A DNA stretch of 64,000 nt from Marinomonas posidonica IVIA-Po-181 (GCF_000214215.1 NC_015559.1:620001-684000); one strand, 5' to 3'; counted from the first letter of the stretch, positions 43,461 through 53,233 are shown. Numbers and translations: made by a program. The notes: generated by a model from the letters alone, not told the origin.

Positions 43461-44777
43461 ATGAAAATCACCTTGCAAACCTATCAATTCCGTCGTGAAC
43501 GTTTAATGGCAGCTTTGCCTGATAACAGTGTTGTGGTCATTCGAAATGGCGAGTTGGCGGTGCGCAATAATGATTGTGATTATGAATTTCGACCTGATAG
43601 TAGTTTTTATTATTTGACGGGGTTTTCAGAGCCCAGTGCGTACGCCATTATCTCGGGTCAAGGTGATTTGACTCTGGTCAGTCTGCCCAAAGACCCAGAA
43701 AAAGAGCAATGGGATGGTTTTCGTTATGGTGTTGAGGGGGCAATCCAAGAATTTGGCGCAACACAAGCCTTTGCCTTAGAGGCACTGGACGACACCCTAT
43801 CGACTGCGCTGGATGGCGCGGACTGCCTGGTATATTGTTTTGCTGATCAAATGTTACGTGAGCAGCTAGCTGTGTGTCGTGATGGTTTGGCCGCGCGTGT
43901 TCGGTTAGGAGCGCAAGCGCCTGTGCAATTGCTGGACGTAACAAACTATGTGGCGGAAATGCGTTTGCGTAAGGATGCAGAAGAGATTGCGATCATGGAA
44001 GCCGCCGCTCAAATTAGTGTTGAAGCTCATAAGCAAGCGATGCGCTCTGTTAAACCTGGTCTGAAAGAATATCAGTTAGAAGCCGAACTTAATTATGTCT
44101 TCATGAAATCTGGCGCGCGCCAGCCTGCCTATAACAACATTGTTGCGTCTGGTTCAAATGCGTGTGTTTTACATTACATTAAAAATGACGAAGACATTAA
44201 AGACGGTGATCTGGTGTTAATCGATGCGGGTGCTGAGTTGTCATGTTATGCGTCAGATATCACACGAACGTTTCCGGCTAATGGTAAATTCAGTGAGCCG
44301 CAAGCGGCGCTATATCAGTTGGTGCTCGATGCTTATCAAGATGGTATGAAAGAACTGACGGTGGGTAACCCTTATGAAGCTTGTCATAATGCTGCTGTAA
44401 AGACGTTAACCACAGGCTTGGTTCAGCTAGGGTTATTATCAGGAGAGGTGGATACACTGATCGAGAGCAAAGCATACCGAGACTTTTACATGCACAATAC
44501 GGGACACTGGTTAGGGTTAGATGTACATGATTTTGGCGTTTATAAACTGGCAGGCGAGTCACGAGCATTAGAAGAAGGTATGGTCTTGACCATAGAACCC
44601 GGCTTATACGTATCGGAAGACAATTTAAAGGTAGACCCAAAGTGGCGTGGTATTGGTATTCGTATTGAAGACGATGTGTTGATCACGGCATCTGGCCCTT
44701 ATGTGTTGACCCATGGTTTAGCAAAAGAGATAAGTGAGATCGAAGCATTAATGGCTGAGGCTCATTCCATTCGTTAA
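43461..44777 (+). CDS. pepP: Xaa-Pro aminopeptidase
   Basis: 438 residues (E. coli 441); removes N-terminal residues linked to proline. The N-terminal creatinase-like domain has EFRPDSSFYYLTGFSEPSA; the pita-bread domain supplies the metal ligands in VLIDAGAELSCYASDITRTFP, HNTGHWLGLDVHD, LTIEPGLYV and GIRIEDDVLIT. Lies between the YgfB-like gene and the Ubi hydroxylase; spacing of 14 bp to the latter. Confidence 0.96.
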   Translation: MKITLQTYQFRRERLMAALPDNSVVVIRNGELAVRNNDCDYEFRPDSSFYYLTGFSEPSAYAIISGQGDLTLVSLPKDPEKEQWDGFRYGVEGAIQEFGATQAFALEALDDTLSTALDGADCLVYCFADQMLREQLAVCRDGLAARVRLGAQAPVQLLDVTNYVAEMRLRKDAEEIAIMEAAAQISVEAHKQAMRSVKPGLKEYQLEAELNYVFMKSGARQPAYNNIVASGSNACVLHYIKNDEDIKDGDLVLIDAGAELSCYASDITRTFPANGKFSEPQAALYQLVLDAYQDGMKELTVGNPYEACHNAAVKTLTTGLVQLGLLSGEVDTLIESKAYRDFYMHNTGHWLGLDVHDFGVYKLAGESRALEEGMVLTIEPGLYVSEDNLKVDPKWRGIGIRIEDDVLITASGPYVLTHGLAKEISEIEALMAEAHSIR

Positions 44778-44791
44778 TTGGAGAAAGTGTG

Positions 44792-45997
44792 ATGGCAAAA
44801 TCCTATGATCTGATCCTTGTCGGTGCTGGCATGGTTGGTGCTTTATCCGCGGTATTACTAGCAAAGGCATCGTTGCGAATCGCGCTTGTGGATAAACACA
44901 CTGGGTTATACACACTTTCAACACCGCCCGCTTACGATGCTCGAGTCAGTGCGATTTCCAGCCAATCTAAAGCATTATTGGAAGAGGCTGGGGTCTGGCA
45001 AAATATCCCTAAAAACCGAGTGGCCTCTTATGACAACATGGTGGTTTGGGATGGTGTAGGTGAAGGCATGGTCGATTTTAATGCTCATAATAGCGACATG
45101 CCGGAATTAGGTCATTTGGTTGAGAACGCCGTTTTAAACGACCAACTATTGGCTCGTCTTAAAGACGATGCCAGTGTCGATCTTTATCTTGATGATCAGC
45201 TAGATACCTATGAACTAAATGAAACTGGGGTGACGGCAAGTTTGGCTTCAGGCCATCAGTTGAATGCTCAGGCCATCATTGCGGCGGATGGGGCCTTGTC
45301 TAAGTTAAGACAAGATAATGACTTTGATACGGTCGAATGGGATTATGGTCATACTGCTATTGTTGCCACTATAGAGATTGCCCAAAGCCATCAAAATACC
45401 GCTTGGCAAAGTTTTGGAGAAGAGGGTATTTTGGCGTTTTTACCCATGCCAAGTGTGGATGGTAGAGAGTATGTTTCCATTGTTTGGTCCGTTCCTCCTA
45501 GCGATGCTGAAGCCTTAATGGCGCTATCGGATGAAGCGTTTTGCCAACGTTTACATTATGCCATTAGCCGAAAATTTGATGTTCTTTCGGTGACTCGAGA
45601 GCGCCAAGCGATTCCATTGCGTCAGCGTCATGCCAAACAGTATGTAAAGGCGGGTCTAGCATTGATCGGTGATGCAGCTCATACCATTCATCCCTTGGCT
45701 GGTCAGGGAGCCAACCTTGGTTTTGGTGATGTTAAGGCTTTAGTGGCGGTATTGTCCAACGCGCAACGTCGCGGCGAAGCGCTAGGGTCGTTAAGAGTAT
45801 TAAGGCGTTATCAGCGTGCTCGCATGCTAGACAACATTGCCATGGCAGCTGGCATGGAAACCTTCAAGCGCTTGTTTGCAAGTCATCATCCTGCGGTGGT
45901 GGGGATTCGTAATATGGGAATGAAGCAGTTTAATCGAAGTCGAATGCTTAAAAACAAAGTTGTGGCGCGTGCTGCTGGTCTGTCTTCTTTTTCTTAA
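44792..45997 (+). CDS. UbiH/UbiI/UbiF-family flavin hydroxylase (ubiquinone synthesis)
   Basis: 401 residues; FAD monooxygenase that hydroxylates the ubiquinone ring. LILVGAGMVGALSAVLLA binds FAD, YDARVSAISSQSKALLEEAG is the family block near 47, and GDAAHTIHPLAGQGANLGFGDVKAL near 288 is diagnostic. The position after pepP fits ubiH, but the C-terminal part (LRRYQRARMLDNIAMAAGMETFKRLF) looks more like UbiF or UbiI, so I do not assign a symbol. Only one such gene is here, where E. coli has two (ubiH-ubiI). GGAG precedes the ATG at 44792. Confidence 0.9.
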   Translation: MAKSYDLILVGAGMVGALSAVLLAKASLRIALVDKHTGLYTLSTPPAYDARVSAISSQSKALLEEAGVWQNIPKNRVASYDNMVVWDGVGEGMVDFNAHNSDMPELGHLVENAVLNDQLLARLKDDASVDLYLDDQLDTYELNETGVTASLASGHQLNAQAIIAADGALSKLRQDNDFDTVEWDYGHTAIVATIEIAQSHQNTAWQSFGEEGILAFLPMPSVDGREYVSIVWSVPPSDAEALMALSDEAFCQRLHYAISRKFDVLSVTRERQAIPLRQRHAKQYVKAGLALIGDAAHTIHPLAGQGANLGFGDVKALVAVLSNAQRRGEALGSLRVLRRYQRARMLDNIAMAAGMETFKRLFASHHPAVVGIRNMGMKQFNRSRMLKNKVVARAAGLSSFS

Positions 45998-46113
45998 CGT
46001 CGATCGAAATGGAATACGCGCTTTTCAAAACGCTACTTATTTCCAGTTGCAAAAACGCTTGGCTACCCTATCCTGCTTAACTGTGTTTTTTGATTATTGA
46101 AAGGGCGCCTTAT

Positions 46114-46941
46114 ATGCGTGTAGAAGAGCTTTTAAAACAAACCGATAAACTTCCTAATGTACCGGACGTGGTTCGTGAGCTCATTCAACTGCTTAATGAC
46201 CCTGATGCTAATTATTCTGACATAAGCCAACGAGTGGCTCATGATCAAACCATTTCACTGAAAATTCTGCGCATGGTGAATTCTGCATACTTTGGGTTGT
46301 CTCGAAAGATATCTTCTATTGATGAAGCGACTGTCTTGCTTGGTATGTCAAAATTAAAAACCTTGGTCATTGCATCTGGTTTTTCAAGTTCGGTTGAGAA
46401 AGTTGAAGGCATTAGTTTACCCGCATTCTGGGCCGATTCTTTTCGAGTGGCTGAGTTGGCAAAGTGGGTCGCGAAAAGAACTGAATTGGTGAATGAAGAC
46501 GAAGCTTTCACCGTAGGGATTGTCCATAATATTGGTCGTCTTTTACTGCACCTTACCCAGCCAGGCATTGCACTTGAAGTTCAGTCCTTAGTGAATAATC
46601 GCAAGGCCAGCCGTGTCAAAGCCGAGCAGGATCTCTTGGGGTTTACGACGCAAGATGCTGGCAAGGCGTTAATGGATATGTGGAAGTTTCCCGTTGCTAT
46701 GGGCGATGCGGTACAGCAACATAAGCGTCCGTTTACGAATGATGAACCCCAAGCACTAGCTTGTGTACTCAACCTTGCTTGTTATTTAAATGCTTGTATT
46801 CGTAATGAGCGAGATTCTGATTTGGTTAGGGAAGGATTTCCTATGGCCGTAGCTAAGGGTGCAGGTTTGGGGGAAGGTGTCCTGTTTGAGTTGGACGATG
46901 CCTTGATTATAGATGATGGCTTAAACCAGCTTTTGGCGTAA
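46114..46941 (+). CDS. HDOD-domain signalling protein
   Basis: 275 residues, one HDOD domain: LPNVPDVVRELIQLLNDPDANYSDISQRVAHDQTISLKILRMVNSAYFGLSRKISSIDEATVLLGMSKLKTLVIASG is the typical opening, and the later GIVHNIGRLLLHL contains the degenerate HD. HDOD proteins act as non-catalytic signal or stress adaptors. I use the ATG at 46114 with AAAGGG upstream; a TTG at 46090 is the alternative. It precedes the iron transporter genes but is separated by about 185 bp. Confidence 0.9.
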   Translation: MRVEELLKQTDKLPNVPDVVRELIQLLNDPDANYSDISQRVAHDQTISLKILRMVNSAYFGLSRKISSIDEATVLLGMSKLKTLVIASGFSSSVEKVEGISLPAFWADSFRVAELAKWVAKRTELVNEDEAFTVGIVHNIGRLLLHLTQPGIALEVQSLVNNRKASRVKAEQDLLGFTTQDAGKALMDMWKFPVAMGDAVQQHKRPFTNDEPQALACVLNLACYLNACIRNERDSDLVREGFPMAVAKGAGLGEGVLFELDDALIIDDGLNQLLA

Positions 46942-46975
46942 ATCTGCTTTTTTCATCGAAACAACACACACTCAA

Positions 46976-46994
46976 TGGAATGAGAATCGCTAGT
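46976..46994 (+). promoter_or_regulatory. Possible Fur box before the iron transporter
   Basis: The 19-base site TGGAATGAGAATCGCTAGT agrees with the Fur consensus in 11 of 19 positions, including AATGA and AATC in the middle. It lies about 130 bases before the binding-protein gene. This is a weak match and needs a matrix score. Confidence 0.3.
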
Positions 46995-47125
46995 GTTTGT
47001 GCTGTGCTTGTGCTAATTTCTTTTTTCAATTTTTAGCAAGTCCACAAAGGCCTTATTTTCTTTGCTTTGATGCACGGAAGTATCTGAGATACGAGAAAAT
47101 GTTTTCAAGTTTTGGAAGGTGAATA

Positions 47126-48199
47126 ATGGCGATAATTTCTCAGCGCTCGATAAAGCGTATAAAGCTAGGTTCTTATATCAAACATGCGGGTTTAGTCCTG
47201 CTTTCATGTTCGTTTTTCATGCCTGTGGGTGTTCATGCTCAAGGTGAAGTGAATATCTATTCGGCTCGAAAAGAGTCACTCATTGCCCCCATTCTAGAGA
47301 CTTTTTCTGAGCAGAATGATGTGGTTGTCAATTTGATTACAGGCTCGGCCGATGCTTTATTAAGTCGTCTAAGAGCTGAAGGTGATGCCAGCCCTGCGGA
47401 TATTTTTATTACAGTGGATGCTGGCCGATTGCACCGAGCCAAAGCTGCGGGAGTGTTGCAGCCATTACAAAGCGATGTCCTTGCTGCCAATATTCCAAGT
47501 CACTTGAGAGATATAGACAACTATTGGTTTGGCTTGTCGCAACGTGCTCGCGTTATTTTTTACAACCCAGAAAGTGTATCGCCAAGCGAACTGAGTCGCT
47601 ATGAAGACTTAGTCGATGCCAAATGGAAAGGTCGAATCTGTGTCCGTTCTTCGGCTAATATTTACAATCAGTCCCTTGTGGCATCTATGATCGAAGCGGA
47701 TGGTGCTGAACAGACTCAGACCTGGATTAAAGGTCTCATGGCAAATCTGGCACGCCCTCCTTTTGGTGGTGATGTGGATCTATTAAAAGCGGTTGCGGCA
47801 GGAGTGTGTGATGTGACACTGGCAAACACTTACTACTATGGTCGATTAGGGCAAAGTGATTTGGCGAGTGATCGAGAAGTGTATGCCAAAGTAAAACCTT
47901 TCTGGCCGAATCAAGGCAAAGGTGAGCGTGGTGCTCATGTTAACGTGAGTGGCGCAGGACTTACGTCAGCGGCGACAAATATTGCAAATGCGAAACGTTT
48001 ACTTGAGTTTTTAACCAGTCGAACAGCGCAAGAATGGTATGCTCATGTGAATAATGAATACCCTGTTGTAAAGGGTATTGGCGCACCTGAGATGTTAGCA
48101 CCTTATGGTACTTTCCGTGCCGATACCTTGTCGTTAAGCAAATTGGGTGAGAATAATCGTCAAGCGGTTGAACTAATGGACATAGGCGGCTGGAAATAA
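47126..48199 (+). CDS. Iron(III) ABC transporter, periplasmic binding protein
   Basis: 357 residues, FbpA/FutA type. Signal peptide residues 1-38 (ends VGVHAQG). The mature protein begins EVNIYSARKESLIAPILETFSEQNDVVVNLITGSADALLSRLRAEGDASPADIFITVDAGRL, a class-I binding-protein fold, and later has VTLANTYYYGRL, whose tyrosines coordinate iron in this family. NVSGAGLTSAATNIANAKRLLEFLTS is also typical. The permease starts 42 bp after it. Confidence 0.93.
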   Translation: MAIISQRSIKRIKLGSYIKHAGLVLLSCSFFMPVGVHAQGEVNIYSARKESLIAPILETFSEQNDVVVNLITGSADALLSRLRAEGDASPADIFITVDAGRLHRAKAAGVLQPLQSDVLAANIPSHLRDIDNYWFGLSQRARVIFYNPESVSPSELSRYEDLVDAKWKGRICVRSSANIYNQSLVASMIEADGAEQTQTWIKGLMANLARPPFGGDVDLLKAVAAGVCDVTLANTYYYGRLGQSDLASDREVYAKVKPFWPNQGKGERGAHVNVSGAGLTSAATNIANAKRLLEFLTSRTAQEWYAHVNNEYPVVKGIGAPEMLAPYGTFRADTLSLSKLGENNRQAVELMDIGGWK

Positions 48200-48241
48200 C
48201 GGCTTATTCGAACAGAATTCATCACAGGTTGTAACGAGTCA

Positions 48242-49888
48242 TTGAACTGGTTTAAAACATTAAATTTTACTTTCTTACCTAGCGCGGCGGTGTTCATCGC
48301 CGCGCTGTTGTCTTTGCCTATCTTGGTGGTTTTGGTCAATGTGGTGATCGGTGATGGTCAGGTTTGGCATCATCTTTACCAAACGGTATTGATTGAATAC
48401 GTTCATAATTCTTTGCTGTTGATGGTTGGCGTCGGGATAGGTGTGCTCTGTATCGGTGTGCCTGCCGCTTGGTTAACCAGCATGTGTCATTTTCCTGGGC
48501 GTAAGTTCTTGGCTTGGGCTTTACTACTGCCGATGGCATTTCCGGCCTACATCATTGCTTATACGTACACAGGTATATTGGACTTTGCGGGTCCGGTTCA
48601 AACCTTTATTCGAGAACTGACTGGTTGGCATTATGGGGACTATTGGTTTTTTGAAATACGCTCCCTAGGGGGCGCCATGATCATGCTGATTTTGGTCTTG
48701 TATCCTTATGTGTATTTGATGAGTCGCGCGGCGTTTTTGGAGCAATCTGCCAATACTTTAGAAGTAGCGCGCACCTTAGGCTATTCCAGTCCTCAAGCTT
48801 TTTTTAAGCTTGCTTTGCCACTGGCTCGCCCTGCGATTGTGACTGGACTAACCTTGGCTCTGATGGAAACGTTAGCCGACTATGGGACGGTACAGTATTT
48901 TAGTGTGAACACCTTTACCACTGGCATTCTAAGAACCTTTTATGGTTTTGGAGATGTCGCCGCTGCATCTCAGTTAGCGGGTGTCTTATTGTTGTTTGTG
49001 ACGGTGTTAATTGTGCTGGAGCGGTATTCAAGACATCGTATTCGTTATCATAATTCAGGTATTAAAAAAGCCAGTAGTCGACGTATTCAACTTGGCCAAT
49101 GGCAAGGCGTCTGTGCTTTGCTCTTTTGTCTCTTACCTATCTTGCTAGGGTTTTTGATGCCAGCCTTGGTGTTAGCTTATTGGACGGTGTTTAAGGCCGA
49201 GTTTATTGCCGATCGCTTCCTTCAATTAGCGTGGAATTCCTTCTATCTTGCCGCATTAGCGGCGTTAATTTTGGTCAGTTTGGCCTTAGTGCTAAGTTAC
49301 GCAGGACGCTTGTACCGGCATCAAGCCGTTAATGCGTCAGTGGGTTTGTCTGGTTTGGGGTATGCTCTTCCAGGTACCATTATTGCCATTGGTACCTTAG
49401 TGCCACTGGCTTGGTTAGATCATCAGGTTATTGATTTAGTGAAACACTATACTGGGCAAAAAGTCGGCTTATTGTTGTCCGGAACCTTGTTTGCTCTTCT
49501 GTTTGCTTATACGGTGCGTTTTATGGCTGTGTCATTAGGGGCTGTTCAGAATGGTTTAGGGAAAATAAAACCCAGTATGGACATGTCGGCGCGAACCTTA
49601 GGCATGAACTCATGGAAGGTATTAACTCGAATTCATTTACCATTGCTTAAAGGGTCGATTTTGACGGCGATTTTAATCGTTTTTGTCGATGTGCTAAAAG
49701 AGCTTCCTGCCACTTTAGTTCTGCGTCCGTTTAACTTTAATACTCTGGCTGTACGAGCGTTTGAATTAGCCTCAGATGAGCGTTTGGTTGACGCCGCTCC
49801 AGCGTCTTTAATGATCGTCTTAGTCAGCCTCGTCCCTGTTATTTTATTAAGTCGTTCTATTTCATCTGATGTTGCATCTTCTAAGTAG
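48242..49888 (+). CDS. Iron(III) ABC transporter, fused double permease
   Basis: 548 residues with about twelve transmembrane helices in two similar halves, as in FbpB. Each half carries an EAA coupling loop: LEVARTLGYSSPQAFFKLALPLARPAI near 175 and MDMSARTLGMNSWKVLTRIHLPLLKGSI near 450. A conserved domain LPMAFPAYIIAYTYTGILDFAGPVQ near 95 is characteristic of iron permeases. The start is a TTG at 48242 by my reading, with only a weak ribosome site; the end is 8 bp before the ATPase gene. Confidence 0.92.
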   Translation: MNWFKTLNFTFLPSAAVFIAALLSLPILVVLVNVVIGDGQVWHHLYQTVLIEYVHNSLLLMVGVGIGVLCIGVPAAWLTSMCHFPGRKFLAWALLLPMAFPAYIIAYTYTGILDFAGPVQTFIRELTGWHYGDYWFFEIRSLGGAMIMLILVLYPYVYLMSRAAFLEQSANTLEVARTLGYSSPQAFFKLALPLARPAIVTGLTLALMETLADYGTVQYFSVNTFTTGILRTFYGFGDVAAASQLAGVLLLFVTVLIVLERYSRHRIRYHNSGIKKASSRRIQLGQWQGVCALLFCLLPILLGFLMPALVLAYWTVFKAEFIADRFLQLAWNSFYLAALAALILVSLALVLSYAGRLYRHQAVNASVGLSGLGYALPGTIIAIGTLVPLAWLDHQVIDLVKHYTGQKVGLLLSGTLFALLFAYTVRFMAVSLGAVQNGLGKIKPSMDMSARTLGMNSWKVLTRIHLPLLKGSILTAILIVFVDVLKELPATLVLRPFNFNTLAVRAFELASDERLVDAAPASLMIVLVSLVPVILLSRSISSDVASSK

Positions 49889-49896
49889 GCCTTTAT

Positions 49897-50964
49897 ATGA
49901 CTCAGCAATCTTCTTCAAACATGGCATCTGATCTAACGCTCTCAAATGTGACAGTGGGTTATGATGGCCAACAAGTCGTAGCGCAAACGAGTTTTCATTT
50001 AGCCGCTGGGGAAATTGGTTGTTTGTTGGGGCCAAGTGGCTGTGGTAAGTCGACCTTATTGCGTGCCATCGCAGGTTTTGAGCCATTAATGTCGGGGCAG
50101 ATTGAAGTAGCCGGGCAAGTCATTTCGACAGCTGAAATCAATGTGCCGCCAGAACGTCGCCAAATAGGCATGGTGTTCCAAGACATTGCCCTGTTTCCAC
50201 ATCTAACGGTGGGTGAAAACATTGCTTTTGGTTTAACCTCTTGGTCTAAATCGCAAGCGTTGGAGAGGGTGGATGAATTATTAGCTCTGGTGGGGTTAGC
50301 GGGTTTTCAGTCTCGTTATCCTCATTCTCTTTCTGGAGGTCAGCAGCAGCGCGTGGCATTGGCCCGGGCAATGGCACCAAAACCCAAATTGTTGTTGCTG
50401 GACGAACCCTTTTCAGGGTTGGACGCTAAGCTGAGGGAAGAATTAGTACCCGATATTCGCAGTATTCTATTGCATGAAGAAATGAGTGCGATTTTGGTAA
50501 CGCATGACCAAATGGAAGCCTTTGCCATGGCCGATCAAGTCTCAGTCATGTCCGATGGCGAGATCCATCAAACCGGCACCTGCTATGAGATTTATCATCG
50601 ACCTGCAACTCGTTTTGTCGCCAGCTTTATTGGTCATGGGGATTTTTTACCTGCGACAGTATGTGGGCCTAATTGCGTTCATTCCGATTTAGGCAGAATT
50701 CAAGGGAATTTGCACCATGGGTTTGCTGATCAAGCAGAAGTGGATTTGCTGGTCAGACCAGATGACATTCTGCATGATGATGATAGTGAGTTTGTAGGGG
50801 TCATAGTGAGTAAATGGTTTCGAGGCTCACATTTTCTTTATCGTGTGAGTTTGGCCTCAGGCAAAGTGGTTTATTGCTTTGCTTCTTCGCATCACGATCA
50901 TTCGGTAGGTCAAGCCATAGGTCTGACCATTCATCTTGATCATTTGGTCATGTTCAATCGCTGA
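49897..50964 (+). CDS. Iron(III) ABC transporter ATPase
   Basis: 355 residues, FbpC/PotA-like. Walker A GPSGCGKSTLLRAIAG near 47, Q-loop GMVFQDIALFPHLTVGENIAFGL near 90, signature SLSGGQQQRVALARAMAP near 147, Walker B LLLLDEPFSGLDAKLRE near 167 and H-loop LVTHDQMEAFAMAD near 202. A C-terminal TOBE-like domain follows (residues 245-355). It completes the FbpABC set. Convergent with the second HDOD gene with only 12 bp between stops. Confidence 0.93.
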   Translation: MTQQSSSNMASDLTLSNVTVGYDGQQVVAQTSFHLAAGEIGCLLGPSGCGKSTLLRAIAGFEPLMSGQIEVAGQVISTAEINVPPERRQIGMVFQDIALFPHLTVGENIAFGLTSWSKSQALERVDELLALVGLAGFQSRYPHSLSGGQQQRVALARAMAPKPKLLLLDEPFSGLDAKLREELVPDIRSILLHEEMSAILVTHDQMEAFAMADQVSVMSDGEIHQTGTCYEIYHRPATRFVASFIGHGDFLPATVCGPNCVHSDLGRIQGNLHHGFADQAEVDLLVRPDDILHDDDSEFVGVIVSKWFRGSHFLYRVSLASGKVVYCFASSHHDHSVGQAIGLTIHLDHLVMFNR

Positions 50965-50976
50965 GATTGCAGGATA

Positions 50977-51843
50977 TTAATTCAAGCCCAGGCCTTGTTC
51001 ATGACAGACTTCGACCAAACCATCGAAGTCATACTCGGTAAGTTCGAAATGATCTAAGGCATGATGTTTTATGCTGTTCCATTCATGATCTTCATTTGCA
51101 CCACCAATATGCTGGTAGGCTGAGGCTATGTGTTCGGCCATTTTTAAGATTGCCGCGAAAGACAAATGCAGTTGATTGTCTGGTAGGCGGTTGCGGAATA
51201 AGATGTCTACTCTATGGTGTTCCGCGATCACCATGCAGCAGCTTTTCGATAAGCCCCAAGACTTTGCTAGATAATAGCCAATGACAGAGTGATTGGTTTT
51301 AAAGGTTTTGTTTTCGACATCGGTTAAGGCAAACTCGATGCTTTGGTAGGCTTTTTCAATCACTTTTTGATAATTTTCAAAACGCTTCATCATCAATGGC
51401 ATGCCAGCATTATGGAAAAGACCTAGTGCGTAGCATTCATCTTGGTATTTAAAGTTGAGTTGGTTTGCTAGGCTGGAACTGATGGCGGCCACATCGGTGG
51501 CGGTGTCCCAAAAGCTGTGTAAGGATTGTATGGTGTCGTCAGATAATTCACTTTTAACGGCAAGCCCATTAACTAGGTTAGTAACACTGTCAGTGCCAAG
51601 TAAGACAACGGCCTGTTGAATCGAAGCGATTTTTTGATCTAAACCAAAAACGTTAGAGTTAACGAGTTTTAGAACGGCAGCCGAGATACTAACGTCTTGC
51701 GCAATGATATTTGCAATGCGCTCCATGTCCGGATATGGCATCGCTTGTTCCATGTGAAGGTCAACCATTACCTGAGGCTGGGGCGGAATGCTAATACCTC
51801 GAAGGATGCGACCTAGCTGGCTTTCATTAACAGATGATTTCAT
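50977..51843 (-). CDS. HDOD-domain signalling protein (second copy)
   Basis: 288 residues on the minus strand. The HDOD opening is ISIPPQPQVMVDLHMEQAMPYPDMERIANIIAQDVSISAAVLKLVNSNVFGLDQKIASIQQAVVLLGTDSVTNLVNGLAV, and the later ALGLFHNAGMPLMMKRF holds the HN in place of HD, again degenerate. Differs from the copy at 46114 in length and the C-terminal third. The function is unknown. Nearest promoter region is shared with rlmI on the other strand. Confidence 0.88.
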   Translation of the reverse strand: MKSSVNESQLGRILRGISIPPQPQVMVDLHMEQAMPYPDMERIANIIAQDVSISAAVLKLVNSNVFGLDQKIASIQQAVVLLGTDSVTNLVNGLAVKSELSDDTIQSLHSFWDTATDVAAISSSLANQLNFKYQDECYALGLFHNAGMPLMMKRFENYQKVIEKAYQSIEFALTDVENKTFKTNHSVIGYYLAKSWGLSKSCCMVIAEHHRVDILFRNRLPDNQLHLSFAAILKMAEHIASAYQHIGGANEDHEWNSIKHHALDHFELTEYDFDGLVEVCHEQGLGLN

Positions 51844-51973
51844 ACGAATTTCTTTACAACGGTGTTATGTTGAGTAAAGCAAACGATTGGTGTTTATTCC
51901 ATAGCAATTGTGTTTTTAGCCACTATAATAGCGCTTTTTAAAATAATCGTTTTAAACAACTTAGGTGAGCATT

Positions 51974-53170
51974 TTGAGTGTAATTCGACTAAAAGGTCAG
52001 GTAGACAGACGTATTAGAGCTGGGCATCAATGGATTTATAGTAATGAAGTAAATACATCGCAGACGCCATTAAAGCAATTTTCGCCTGGTGATCAAGTGG
52101 TTGTTGAATCGGCTCAAGGTAAACCTCTAGGGGTCGCAACGATTAACCCTAATACCCTTATTTGTGGACGTTTAATTAGTCGAAGTACTGATACGGTATT
52201 GAATAAATCCACGCTAGTCCACCGTCTTAAAATTGCCTTGTCATTGCGTGAAATGACCTATCCAGCGCCTTACTATCGTTTAGTATTTGGGGATTCTGAT
52301 GGCTTGTCTGGTTTAGTGGTCGATCGTTTTGCTGATATTTTAGTCGTGCAAATTTCGACGGCAGGCATGGAACGGGTCAAGTCAGAAGTGATTGAAGCAT
52401 TACAAGATGTGGTTAAGCCGACCGCAATTTTAGTAAAGAATGACGGCAAAATGCGCCAAATTGAAGGATTAGACTCTTACGTCGAAGAAGCTTTCGGAAC
52501 GGTGCCAGAAGTGGTCTTCTTGCAAGAGAATGGTGTGTTGTTTCAAGCACCTGTTTGGGATGGTCAAAAAACCGGTTGGTTTTATGATCACCGAGAAAAT
52601 CGTAAGACCATGCAAGGTTTTTGTGATGGCAAACGCGTATTGGATGTTTTTTCATACGTTGGTGGTTGGGGAGTGCAAGCCGCGTATGCTGGTGCCACGG
52701 ATGTGACTTTTATTGATGCGTCTGAAAGTGCCTTAGGTCATGTGGATGCGAACCTCAAATTGAACCAATATGAAGGTGATGCTAACTTGATGCACGGCGA
52801 TGCGTTTGAGGCTATGCAGTCTTTGATTGAAGACAAAGAGCGTTTTGATGTCGTGATTATGGACCCTCCAGCTTTTATTGCCCGTCGCAAAGACATTAAA
52901 GCCGGGGAAGGGGCGTACCATAGAGCAAATCAGTTGGCGATGCGTTTGGTAGCAAAAGGTGGGATTCTTGTGACAGGCTCTTGCTCAATGCATTTGGAAA
53001 CCAATCGTCTGCATGACATTGTGCGCAGCAACAGTCGTCAATTAGAGCGTTTCTCACAGTTGATTTATCGTGGTACTCAGGCGCCAGACCATCCGGTTCA
53101 CCCAGCCATTGCGGAAACAGAATATTTAAAAGCCTTGTTTTATCGCATTCACAATAATATGGGATTGTAA
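51974..53170 (+). CDS. rlmI: 23S rRNA (cytosine1962-C5)-methyltransferase RlmI
   Basis: 398 residues (E. coli 396). An N-terminal PUA-like domain starts VIRLKGQVDRRIRAGHQWIYSNEV, then KTGWFYDHRENRK near 195, the SAM-binding VLDVFSYVGGWGVQAAYAGA near 217 and catalytic region VIMDPPAFIARRKDIKAGEGAYHRAN near 293 and TGSCSMHL near 332. I choose the TTG at 51974 because AGGTGAG lies five bases before it; a GTG at 51965 lies inside that site and is the alternative. A terminator follows. Confidence 0.93.
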   Translation: MSVIRLKGQVDRRIRAGHQWIYSNEVNTSQTPLKQFSPGDQVVVESAQGKPLGVATINPNTLICGRLISRSTDTVLNKSTLVHRLKIALSLREMTYPAPYYRLVFGDSDGLSGLVVDRFADILVVQISTAGMERVKSEVIEALQDVVKPTAILVKNDGKMRQIEGLDSYVEEAFGTVPEVVFLQENGVLFQAPVWDGQKTGWFYDHRENRKTMQGFCDGKRVLDVFSYVGGWGVQAAYAGATDVTFIDASESALGHVDANLKLNQYEGDANLMHGDAFEAMQSLIEDKERFDVVIMDPPAFIARRKDIKAGEGAYHRANQLAMRLVAKGGILVTGSCSMHLETNRLHDIVRSNSRQLERFSQLIYRGTQAPDHPVHPAIAETEYLKALFYRIHNNMGL

Positions 53171-53178
53171 TATCGTGT

Positions 53179-53205
53179 AAAAAAGCGCCTCAAGGGCGCT
53201 TTTTT
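53179..53205 (+). terminator. Rho-independent terminator after rlmI
   Basis: An 11-bp stem (AAAAAAGCGCC with GGCGCTTTTTT), a short loop TCAAG and a T run; it also faces the end of the HAD phosphatase gene. Confidence 0.88.
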
Positions 53206-53233
53206 ATGGGGACAATTTTCATTTTTGAGCAGT

